Shown here: piece by piece, positions 57,701-64,000 of the stretch
Layout: each line of letters begins with the position of its first letter
Numbering within the stretch: the stretch's first letter is position 1
NCBI GenBank assembly: GCA_937871435.1
Contig: CALMQM010000013.1
Span: 38,074-102,073 of the forward strand
Length of the DNA: 64,000 bases
Direction of reading: 5' to 3'
Source of the DNA: an uncultured Bacteroidota bacterium
Lineage (GTDB): Bacteria > Bacteroidota > Bacteroidia > AKYH767-A > 2013-40CM-41-45
Notes under the pieces: generated by a model
Database searches by the model: none
What the model was told of the DNA's origin: nothing
What the model saw: only the letters and a program-made list of their open reading frames with translations
Position numbers and translations under genes: made by a program

Positions 57701-59040
57701 AATATTGTTACGTCCGGACTACAATTGCAGGAGCTGAGACATGAAGCACTGTTCACACGGGAACGTATAACATCTCCCGGTTGAACTCCGAAGCCATTTG
57801 AGAAATTCACACCGGAAGCAGTTTGTTCACAGTAGCTCATGATAGTGCCACCGTTAATTGGCACAGGACCTGGTAAACAACTTCCTTCAGGTGGAGAGCA
57901 ATTGTCAAGTGCGCCTCCTGTCCATCCACACCATTGTGTATGGTTAGATCCCAGGTTGTGTCCGATTTCATGAGCGATGGCTTTTACACTCTGGGAATAC
58001 ACAGGAAAATTTGCAAAAGAATTGTCGATCGGACTGAATGCATATGCGTAAGAAGGATTACACAAAACATCGAGCCATGCAATGCCACCAACAGAAGTGC
58101 TGTGCGTGGTGAGCAAATGAGCAAGGTCGCCATTAAAAACCGGGCGTATTGTTTGAAATGTAGTGAGGTAATCATTGGAAGTAGTCAGTCCATCATAAGG
58201 ATCATTCACTGTCCATACATACATTGATGAAAGTACAACAGAAATATTTTCCAGTTGATAGATTTGCTGCACCTGATTGAAAAGAGCGGAAACAAGATTG
58301 TACACTGTTGTTGTATCGCTGCCATTGTCGAGAAACATCTGGTAATCGCATTCAAAATACAAATGCACACAACCCGGCGTGCCTTGAAGAATTCGTTGTG
58401 TGATGGTATGGTTTAACTCTCTGCTGATTCTTGCAGGATCAGAAGTATGACAGGGAATTGTGGCAGACTGAAGAAGATTTTTATCATTATAAATAACATA
58501 AACCTCCATTGATCCGGTCAATTCCTTACCTAAGCGTGCAATGATGACGTTCCCTTTTTCAGCGGGTTGGGAAATAAATCCCATGCAGTTGGATGAAAAG
58601 AAACTGAAGGAAACGACAGATTTAGGATCACCGGAAATTTTTCCTGAATAATAAGCACCTTCATGATAAAGAGATTTATGTGCGCCATCGCGGGAATAGA
58701 CTCCCGTTTCAATAATTCCGGATGACATTCTGCTTTGTTGCAAATCAATTGTGCAATGCCTTCCATCAGGTAGAGGAATGGAGAGAGAAAATTGTGCAGG
58801 ATGATCTTTTAACAACTCATTCCGGAATGCAGAATCAATGGTGTACAACTGAATTCCTGAGCCGTATTCGTTCAGTCTTGATAATAGCGCGGCATCGTGA
58901 AAAAGATGAAACGGAGCAATTGTTGGGGTATGCTCTTTTTGTTCGGCTGAAGCTGAAATTGCAAAACAAAATATTTGTGACAGAATCAGCAGGAAAATCC
59001 AATTCACGAAAAGGGTTTTGTTGTGCGATAAATGTTTCAT
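54712..59040 (-). CDS. Reprolysin-like zinc metalloprotease with Ig and LamG domains, T9SS type A cargo
   Basis: A 1442-residue exported protease. Seen: a signal peptide (NWIFLLILSQIFCFAISASA), a propeptide region, a catalytic domain with the zinc site H357-E358-x-x-H361 and H367 in HEIGHNLGSNH plus a Met-turn TIMSYCEQ; then three Ig-like repeats (from about 440, VTFTANPVNGGTAPAYLWKI pattern), a LamG/concanavalin-like domain (about 713-923, LAWYPFNGNANDNSGNN ... GKIDDVRIYNRVLNSQE), about four more Ig-like repeats, and a type A sorting domain (ISIYPNPTSQDAVLIL ... YYRKIILNHS). It should degrade proteins outside the cell and bind a glycan or surface through the LamG and Ig parts; targets are not known. 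Confidence 0.92.
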   Translation of the reverse strand: MKHLSHNKTLFVNWIFLLILSQIFCFAISASAEQKEHTPTIAPFHLFHDAALLSRLNEYGSGIQLYTIDSAFRNELLKDHPAQFSLSIPLPDGRHCTIDLQQSRMSSGIIETGVYSRDGAHKSLYHEGAYYSGKISGDPKSVVSFSFFSSNCMGFISQPAEKGNVIIARLGKELTGSMEVYVIYNDKNLLQSATIPCHTSDPARISRELNHTITQRILQGTPGCVHLYFECDYQMFLDNGSDTTTVYNLVSALFNQVQQIYQLENISVVLSSMYVWTVNDPYDGLTTSNDYLTTFQTIRPVFNGDLAHLLTTHSTSVGGIAWLDVLCNPSYAYAFSPIDNSFANFPVYSQSVKAIAHEIGHNLGSNHTQWCGWTGGALDNCSPPEGSCLPGPVPINGGTIMSYCEQTASGVNFSNGFGVQPGDVIRSRVNSASCLSSCNCSPDVTIFVSPSASVCAGTSVTFTANPVNGGTAPAYLWKINGIPVSSGSNSYSTATLTNGDTVTCEMQSNDLCALGITKVSNAIIMSVSNTSTPLIVIHTDNLSICQGETTQFDADYFNEGSAPLFSWKVNNIPVGVDSNVFISSTLNNNDIVTCELTSNLSCASPSVVTSNALTMSISATLVPSILISTPSSVICQSTTVTYSAQPLNGGSAPSYQWQVNGVDSGLNSPYFTVSGLADGDVVQCILTSNNTCANPTTAVSNSIAMTVNNSSVLPVNGLLAWYPFNGNANDNSGNNFNGTASGARLTRDRFSDRDNAYTFNGARDHIQIGSSSLLNNFSTGLTVSAWVYLGANNSSQASIVSKWKFNQTDDQYLLWLYNKKPNFATSNPLHPASGIQSQHVLIDSTWYFIVGTWDNTGLHSIYINGVLDVSAILPNFTTINNTSITDLRIGTEDSTYRAFKGKIDDVRIYNRVLNSQEIALLWNEGSTASVSITATAATICEGHSITFEASPLVGGQNPLFQWKINGNNVGPNNRFFSTNSLNNGDVVSCYMTSSDPCSQPIARSNSIPVTVIPEIQQSVTITADNNPSCPGLPVNFHAQPNNGSLGSSYRWKINGVDAGNSSDIFTSVVNDGDSISCEMISLFPCATPSVAVSNSILMQVENSGPAVVNISSPSLSYCEGDTVVINSITPNGGNSPQYEWYINGQLVSGNSSTYVSTSLSDQDSIRCLLTSSSACAVPAIAWSNDLVLQIHPRVTPEVSLSALSTIICSNEEFSCTPVAFHEGDAPVFTWFVNGNFAGQSNGAYSFDQLNNFDEIFCLLNSNEYCAQPTTVTSDTLMIEVHEVNRPEITEQSGILSSTEAVTYQWYYNAAPITGATEQNLTALANGYYQVEITDSNGCTAISDVYADTTVGIAEMNSDHGGISIYPNPTSQDAVLILPGQAYIQVDLMSAEGKLLTRMYDSKSTEIKQMIPLRLTDLASGIYLLKIVRDHRIYYRKIILNHS

Positions 59041-59241
59041 TGTAAAAAGCTATGAATTGAATCAGTGAATAAAAAAGATGAACTACCAATTTCGCCTGAA
59101 TACAGGAGACAGATTGAAATTCTAAAGTAGAACTTTTCTTCCGAAAGAAAAAATTTTCAGGCGATTCAGGAGAATGTGTTTTTCTTCATCCTTTTCCCTC
59201 TTTGTATACGGTGAAGCGTTCAATATGCTTATCTTCATCGA

Positions 59242-59607
59242 ATGAATACACTGTTAAAAACCGAAGAGGCTATAAAATTTATCTGTTCATTTATCTTAAT
59301 ATACTTATCAGGATTTCCGGCATGGTCGTTTTTCGCCTGGATTCTGGCTCCTGATATCAGTATGCTCGGTTATTTAGCCGGAACAAGAACCGGAGCAATG
59401 CTCTACAATCTGTTTCACCACCAGGGTATCGCGGTCTTAATTGCTGTATTGGGAATATTTTTACAAAACAGAGAAATTCAGTTTGCCGGTATTCTCATGT
59501 TCGGACACAGTTCTATGGACAGAATGCTGGGTTACGGATTAAAATACCCGGATGATTTTAAACACACCCACCTCGGGACGATAGGCGAGGGCGCAAAAAA
59601 AATTTGA
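59242..59607 (+). CDS. DUF4260 membrane protein
   Basis: A 121-residue protein with four hydrophobic segments and the motifs EEAIKFICSF, FAWILAPDISMLGYLAG, YNLFHHQG and FGHSSMDRMLGYGLKYPDDFKHTHLG, which fit the DUF4260 family. The function is unknown; conserved His and Asp residues hint at a metal or catalytic site. The patatin gene begins 16 bases after its stop, so the two are probably co-transcribed. Confidence 0.92.
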   Translation: MNTLLKTEEAIKFICSFILIYLSGFPAWSFFAWILAPDISMLGYLAGTRTGAMLYNLFHHQGIAVLIAVLGIFLQNREIQFAGILMFGHSSMDRMLGYGLKYPDDFKHTHLGTIGEGAKKI

Positions 59608-59623
59608 ACGAAAATAGCATTCA

Positions 59624-60388
59624 GTGAAAACAACAGGTATAATTTTATCCGGCGGAGGTGCTCGTGGAATCGGGCACCTGGGTATACTTCAGGCTTTGCT
59701 GGAAATGGATGTTCGGCCTTCGGTTATATCAGGAACAAGTGCCGGAGCTTTGATGGGTGCGCTGTTTGCATCCGGTCTGTCTCCACTGGAAATTCTGGGT
59801 CTTACTAAAAAAACAAAGCTGTTCAGTTTGTCTGACCTGGAATTCGGACAAGCAGGAATTTTTAACATGAAATCGATGGAGAACACCATCAAAAAATATA
59901 TTCCAGCAAATACATTTGAGTCCCTGAAAATTCCTTTACATGTTACTGCAACGGATATTGTAAAAGGGGAAACCGTTTATTTTTCAGAAGGAATTCTATC
60001 AACTCCTTTGATGGCTTCTGCCTGTGTTCCGTTTGTATTTAAACCAATTCAGTATCAAAACAAGTTGTTGTTGGATGGAGGAATACTGAACAATTGTCCG
60101 GTTGAACCTATAGCCGGAACATGTGATATTTTGATCGGAAGTCACGTAAATTCCATCAGTACGAATATTGAACATTTGAAAATGAAGGATATTGTAGACA
60201 GAAGCTTTCATTTCGCATTGAATCATTCAGTGTATTCCAAAGTGAATCAACTCAATTTGTTTTTTGATCCTCCTGACATGAGCAGGTTTGCCATGTTTGA
60301 AATGAACAATGCGGATGATATATTTTCATTTGCGTATGATTATGCAAAAAGTAAAGGAGAAGAAATAAAACGTATAATGAACGGGTAG
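59624..60388 (+). CDS. Patatin-like phospholipase
   Basis: A 254-residue serine lipid hydrolase. Seen: the oxyanion hole GGGARGIGHLG near residues 10-20, nucleophile S39 in GTSAG, and the second catalytic residue D151 in LLDGGILNN, which makes the Ser-Asp dyad of the patatin fold. No signal peptide, so it is cytoplasmic or membrane-associated. It starts with GTG at 59624 and follows the DUF4260 gene by 16 bases. A hairpin overlaps its stop codon. Confidence 0.94.
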   Translation: MKTTGIILSGGGARGIGHLGILQALLEMDVRPSVISGTSAGALMGALFASGLSPLEILGLTKKTKLFSLSDLEFGQAGIFNMKSMENTIKKYIPANTFESLKIPLHVTATDIVKGETVYFSEGILSTPLMASACVPFVFKPIQYQNKLLLDGGILNNCPVEPIAGTCDILIGSHVNSISTNIEHLKMKDIVDRSFHFALNHSVYSKVNQLNLFFDPPDMSRFAMFEMNNADDIFSFAYDYAKSKGEEIKRIMNG

Positions 60389-60420
60389 AAAATGCATGGA
60401 TTATCCATGATTTTCCACCC
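60383..60420. terminator. Long hairpin across the patatin stop codon
   Basis: GGGT.GAAAAT pairs with ATTTTC.ACCC and CATGGA pairs with TCCATG around TTA, with one mismatch and one bulge. It lies between convergent genes and may terminate both, but it lacks a T run. Confidence 0.45.
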
Positions 60421-60440
60421 GATTCAATTGGCAAAAAGAA

Positions 60441-62153
60441 TTACAAATCAAATTTCAGAGATTTCGCGACGTCTTCTTTAGAAGCGACAGCATCACGGTT
60501 CAAATCAAGAGCGAATACACAAATACCGCTACGCTTGTTGTATTTCTGTTTGAACTCTTTGGGATGAATGGCAGCGATACGATTTCCTTTCAGCACCACC
60601 CATATCAGGTTTTCGCTGGAAGGATCATAAGAAAACTGATTCAGAGTGTTCGGATAATAAGTAAACACAGTGTTGAGATTTTTGTCAACATGAAACACAC
60701 TCTCCGGTTGTATAGGTTGTCCGTGTTGATCCTCAAAATGTGCGACCACTTTTGCGCCTGCTGGTTTGCCGGTTGGTCTGTCGCAATTCCAAATCCCGAA
60801 TCCATCAATTGTAAATTGTCGCATGACAGCTGTCGAAGCGGAATAATTCGTCGTAATATAACGCCCGTTGCTTGCATAGTAATCGCTTGTGTCCCGCTGG
60901 AATTTGAGAAAAGATTTTCTGTGGGACTGCAATCGATCTTCCTGTACCTGTGCGTAGGAAGGGAAATATTCTTTAAATTTTTTTCTGGAATAATCTGATC
61001 TGTTCATAGGCAGTACATGTATTTGCATGGAATCGTTTTCCCCATACATGCTCAACAGATAGCTGCCTGAATCCTCATCATAACGAACTGTGAAATCATT
61101 CCACTGTGTTGATGAATTAGGATTTGTTTTTGAGGATTTGTCTCTTGAAAATAATCGACTGGACATGGATGATGCATCATCACCAATATACACCCAGTTG
61201 ACTCTGTTCATCCATCTTTCTTCATTGCACTGTGCAGCTTTATTCGTTAGCTTAAATGAAAAACTTCCGGGTTCTTTTTTCATACCGAAGAAAAAACTTC
61301 GTTTGGGTTGCACGGAGTTTACCCGATAAATCTGGAAAGACGAGTTATATCTTGTATAGGTAAATTTTTGTTCAACAGAATCTGCCCAATTCACTTTCGT
61401 TTTCATCACAGCATTTTCATCCGCATTCACCACTACAGCATCTTTACCTTTATAGACCCATTCATTTTTCTTCCGATCAAAATAATACAGATTGTAATCG
61501 TTAGAATTTTTCACCGATGCGAGCATCACATTTATTTTATTCTTTGGGTTCACATACAGTGGTACATTGTCTTTGCTTGCCACGAGTTCCATCATACCCG
61601 CAGATTCCAGTTGCGCTGAATCGCCGTTGTGATAATTCATCGGGATCCCACTGAGGAAAATATCCAGGAAGTTGTGGTATTCACGAAAATTTATTTCCAC
61701 ATTTCCTTCAACCACCTTTCCGTCTTTATCCACAAAAGCACGTGGGGGTATTTGTATGAGAGAGTGTTTCGCGGAAGTAAGGAGTTGTCCGACATTCGCG
61801 TCCACAACCCACTTTTGCAAACTCACCCGTATGGATGGGAGTGGGGGATGAATTCCCGAAGGATGAATGGATTGAGAAGGATCCGGAAGAGACTGTGGAT
61901 TTTTTTCGTCCAATTCGGGGACATCAATTTGATCCCCGTTGATTTCGCTCGAATCAGATTGATCAACCATGGAGATAGCTTTATCATCCGTTATGGAAGA
62001 TAAATTCTCTTGACCGTTATCCGGGATAATTTTTACTTCCCGGTATTGAGTGAAAAGAAAAACAGCAGTTGCAATAAGCGTACTGAAAAAGAGAAATAGC
62101 ATTCCACTTCCGCCGGGAATTTTTTTCCCGCGATAATTTTTGTTGGTAAACAT
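60441..62153 (-). CDS. Single-pass membrane-anchored hypothetical protein
   Basis: A 570-residue protein with one N-terminal membrane helix (about 17-36, GMLFLFFSTLIATAVFLF), an acidic Ser/Asp/Pro-rich linker (about 45-105), and a large extracytoplasmic part rich in beta strands (IPPRAFVDKDGKVVEGNVEINFREYHNFLDIFLSGIPM and VMLASVKNSNDYNLYYFD). The FVDKDGKVVEGNVEINFREY segment recurs in Bacteroidota proteins that I recognise as a family of unknown function. No signal cleavage site or sorting domain is apparent. Confidence 0.82.
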   Translation of the reverse strand: MFTNKNYRGKKIPGGSGMLFLFFSTLIATAVFLFTQYREVKIIPDNGQENLSSITDDKAISMVDQSDSSEINGDQIDVPELDEKNPQSLPDPSQSIHPSGIHPPLPSIRVSLQKWVVDANVGQLLTSAKHSLIQIPPRAFVDKDGKVVEGNVEINFREYHNFLDIFLSGIPMNYHNGDSAQLESAGMMELVASKDNVPLYVNPKNKINVMLASVKNSNDYNLYYFDRKKNEWVYKGKDAVVVNADENAVMKTKVNWADSVEQKFTYTRYNSSFQIYRVNSVQPKRSFFFGMKKEPGSFSFKLTNKAAQCNEERWMNRVNWVYIGDDASSMSSRLFSRDKSSKTNPNSSTQWNDFTVRYDEDSGSYLLSMYGENDSMQIHVLPMNRSDYSRKKFKEYFPSYAQVQEDRLQSHRKSFLKFQRDTSDYYASNGRYITTNYSASTAVMRQFTIDGFGIWNCDRPTGKPAGAKVVAHFEDQHGQPIQPESVFHVDKNLNTVFTYYPNTLNQFSYDPSSENLIWVVLKGNRIAAIHPKEFKQKYNKRSGICVFALDLNRDAVASKEDVAKSLKFDL

Positions 62154-62332
62154 TTTGACCTCCCCTTTTTTAAAAATGTGATAAATAAGATTCAGGAAGT
62201 AGTTGTGTTTTCCGCTTTCAGATTTTAGTTGGTGAATAAAAAGAATTAGAATTCGTACTCGTGTAGAAAGAACGGGAGCGATCTGTTGATTATTTTATTG
62301 CCGAAAAATTTTCTGTGAAACAGGCTACAAAA

Positions 62333-62371
62333 AAAACCGACCCATTGACTTGCCTGACAATGGGTCGGTTT
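62333..62371 (-). terminator. Intrinsic terminator for the last gene
   Basis: A 14-bp perfect stem (AAACCGACCCATTG with CAATGGGTCGGTTT, spaced by 11 bases); read on the minus strand it is followed by a long T run. It lies 25 bases after the stop of the 62396-63433 gene. Confidence 0.92.
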
Positions 62372-62395
62372 CTGTCTTTAAAATTTCTATAGAGA

Positions 62396-63433
62396 TTAGT
62401 TTTTTACAATCTTCCCTTGTTTGGCAAGTCCGGAAGAGGTAGTGATTTCATAATAATAAATGCCTTTACTTAAATTTCCCGTTGGAAGTGTTGTTTCCCC
62501 CTGAAAAATCCGCTCTGTAAGTTTACGTGAAGTAACATCATACAGTGTGAAAGTGAACTGTTCATTTCTACCCATAGAAACGGTAAGTTGTTCGGTAACC
62601 GGGTTGGGGTATACCAGTGCATTTGAATACATGTTTTCCGAAACACCCAAAGCCTGACAATGAGGAACAGTTTCGGCCAATTGGTTTCTGTCATACAAAC
62701 GAACATCATCCAGAATTAGCTCTGTGCAGGATGAGCACATGTGTCCCCAGTTAGTAAAGCGGAAAGTATGTGTTGAGGAATTGGCAATGAACTGCACGAT
62801 GAATCGTCTGCCAATGCCTGTAACCGGTGAACTTCCGGGATTGCGCAGATACATATTTCCGAAACCAACATCCAGTCCGAATACCCCGGCGATTGGGAAG
62901 CTGCCGAGATCTTCACCGCCGGCCCAAAATTCCAGAACATAAACTCTGCCTACTGTCAGTCCCAGTACAGTTTGAGACAAAACAACACCCGTATCATTTC
63001 CATAAGCGGCGCCATTCATTGGAAGTCCTGCAGGTATACCGGTTAACTGGCATCCTTCAGTCAGCATGCAGGAAGTATCTCCGGCTGTTGGGCAAATATC
63101 GCAGAAGCTGTTCCCGAAATAAACAGCGGTGTTTCCTTCCGGAATGATGGAATAATTAGCGTCGCAGGCATCGGCATAAGTAGAAGTACCGCCACCGGTA
63201 CACACCCATCCCGGGAAATTGCAATTGTAATAAGAAGAATTCGGGCAGTAGGAACTGTTGAACCAATTGTTCGGTACGCAGTTGGTGTTTTCAAAGCTAC
63301 CATTGTAAAGAAGGTTGGTTACACCGCTGCTGATGGAATCATTTTGATCATAGCAAATCACACAAATCACCTGTGCAGAAGAGTGTAGGTGGGTAGAAAC
63401 TGCAAGAATGAATAAGAGTAAGAGTTTTTTCAT
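62396..63433 (-). CDS. T9SS type A secreted protein
   Basis: A 345-residue exported protein. Seen: a signal peptide (KKLLLLFILAVSTHLHSSAQ), a cysteine-rich N-terminal part (VICVICYDQND, NCVPNNWFNSSYCPNSSYYNC), a galactose-binding-like or carbohydrate-binding-like beta-sandwich (NLLYNGSFENTNC ... VYVLEFWAGGEDLG ... HTFRFTNWGH ... LILDDVRLYDRN), and a C-terminal sorting domain (ALVYPNPVTEQLTVSMG ... AKQGKIVKN). Ligand unknown. It is a single-gene unit with a strong terminator. Confidence 0.9.
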   Translation of the reverse strand: MKKLLLLFILAVSTHLHSSAQVICVICYDQNDSISSGVTNLLYNGSFENTNCVPNNWFNSSYCPNSSYYNCNFPGWVCTGGGTSTYADACDANYSIIPEGNTAVYFGNSFCDICPTAGDTSCMLTEGCQLTGIPAGLPMNGAAYGNDTGVVLSQTVLGLTVGRVYVLEFWAGGEDLGSFPIAGVFGLDVGFGNMYLRNPGSSPVTGIGRRFIVQFIANSSTHTFRFTNWGHMCSSCTELILDDVRLYDRNQLAETVPHCQALGVSENMYSNALVYPNPVTEQLTVSMGRNEQFTFTLYDVTSRKLTERIFQGETTLPTGNLSKGIYYYEITTSSGLAKQGKIVKN

Positions 63434-63796
63434 ATATTATTTTGTTGGGAATGATAAATTGAAGCGTGAGTAGTAGAGAGTGGATAAGGAAATAATCAAA
63501 TGAAACTGACAAGAGTTGATTAATTGCAGAAATACAAATCAGCTATGAATCAGAAGCAATCATGGGTTAAACAAAAGAAAGCACACGACTCAAAATCCTG
63601 TCTTTATTTTGGATTCAAGGTAGACTAATTATTACGATGATCCAAGAGAAGGAATGAAAATTATGAATAGCTCTTTCTGGATTTTGAATCAACTTTTGCG
63701 AGAAAAATCAGGTTTTTTTTGAAGAATGAAGAAGTAAGCGAGTGCTTTACTTTTTGATGACAATGTTAATTGTTGTGTGGAGTGCATGGTTGAGAA
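63434..63796. other. Intergenic region before the 98-bp repeats
   Basis: About 360 bases, AT-rich, without a credible gene in either direction. It should contain the promoter of the 62396-63433 gene near its left end; no clear TTTG/TAnnTTTG pair was found. Confidence 0.35.
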
Positions 63797-64000
63797 GCAA
63801 CACTGCTCACTCATACTGTTTCTCAGACTGTTTCTAAAACCGCCTGGTTAAATAGAAACAGAATCAGAAACAGTGTGAAGTACACGGTGGAATAGCGACA
63901 CTGTTCACTGGCAGTGTTTCTCAGACTGTTTCTAAAACCGGCTAATTAAATAGAAACAGAATCAGAAACAGTGTGAAGTACACGGTGGAATAGCGACACT
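63797..64000. repeat. 98-bp tandem repeat with internal inverted repeat
   Basis: Two full units (63797-63894 and 63895-63992) and the first 8 bases of a third, cut by the window edge. Each unit holds two 22-base arms (63815-63836 with 63853-63874; 63913-63934 with 63951-63972) that are complementary apart from a few central mismatches, and the arms themselves contain a doubled CTGTTTCT. Units are identical over long stretches (for example CAGACTGTTTCTAAAACCG and GAAGTACACGGTGGAATAGC). Confidence 0.85.

Noticed and set aside
63797..64000. CRISPR array
   Set aside because: The 98-bp units are nearly identical throughout, with no variable spacers and no cas genes nearby.
1..64000. tRNA, rRNA, insertion sequence or prophage genes
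   Set aside because: None was recognised from sequence motifs on either strand; a dedicated tRNA or IS search was not possible here.

Overview
The window looks like chromosomal DNA of a free-living member of the phylum Bacteroidota. The AT-rich genes, the many secreted proteins that end in type IX secretion system (T9SS) sorting domains of type A or type B, the LytS/LytTR pair, the SprB-type and PKD repeats, and the TTTG-N(17-23)-TAnnTTTG promoter-like elements all point to that phylum. Genus or order cannot be fixed from this sequence. No rRNA, tRNA, insertion sequence, prophage or CRISPR array was recognised. The first gene is cut by the left window edge and a tandem repeat is cut by the right edge.

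Layout. 2-1270: the end of a secreted beta-propeller-like protein, followed by a clear terminator. 1809-4758: a CHASE3/PAS histidine kinase with a single-domain response regulator. 4822-9477 (minus): a giant T9SS protein built on four tandem 250-residue repeats. 10115-14440: a T9SS protein, a small exported protein, an M28 peptidase, an RsmH-type rRNA methyltransferase and a Qnr-like pentapeptide-repeat protein. 14582-16322: a LytS-like kinase and LytTR regulator. 16487-25702: mostly small housekeeping or accessory genes (Kelch T9SS protein, two VOC proteins, asparagine synthetase, secreted YciI-like protein, M23 peptidase, TPR protein, GNAT, ferritin-like protein, zinc-ribbon/HhH protein). 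25928-27898: an outer-membrane porin-like protein with a YfiR protein. 28053-28946: Ppx/GppA.

The right half is dominated by the cell surface. A T9SS multicopper oxidase and a 1546-residue type B T9SS adhesin with PKD and SprB repeats (28970-35377) are followed by a membrane protein, a helical Bacteroidota-specific protein and a 1439-residue T9SS protein that ends with dockerin-like and cohesin-like modules (38159-42478). A multi-PAS HisKA_3 kinase, a FucP-like sugar transporter and two paralogous response regulators with C-terminal membrane anchors come next (43498-49402). After these lie a YdjM-like membrane hydrolase, an exported adenosine deaminase, two beta-propeller proteins, a 1442-residue reprolysin-like metalloprotease, DUF4260 and patatin genes, a single-pass membrane protein and a last T9SS protein. 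The final 200 bases carry a 98-bp tandem repeat whose units each contain a long inverted repeat.

How the genes work together: at least nine products are predicted T9SS cargo (adhesins, proteases, an oxidase), so the region reads as a surface and secretome region mixed with three groups of two-component genes and small metabolic genes. The least ordinary items are the duplicated membrane-anchored receiver proteins (48171-49402), the palindromic 98-bp tandem repeat at the right edge, and the porin-YfiR pair that lacks an adjacent diguanylate cyclase.
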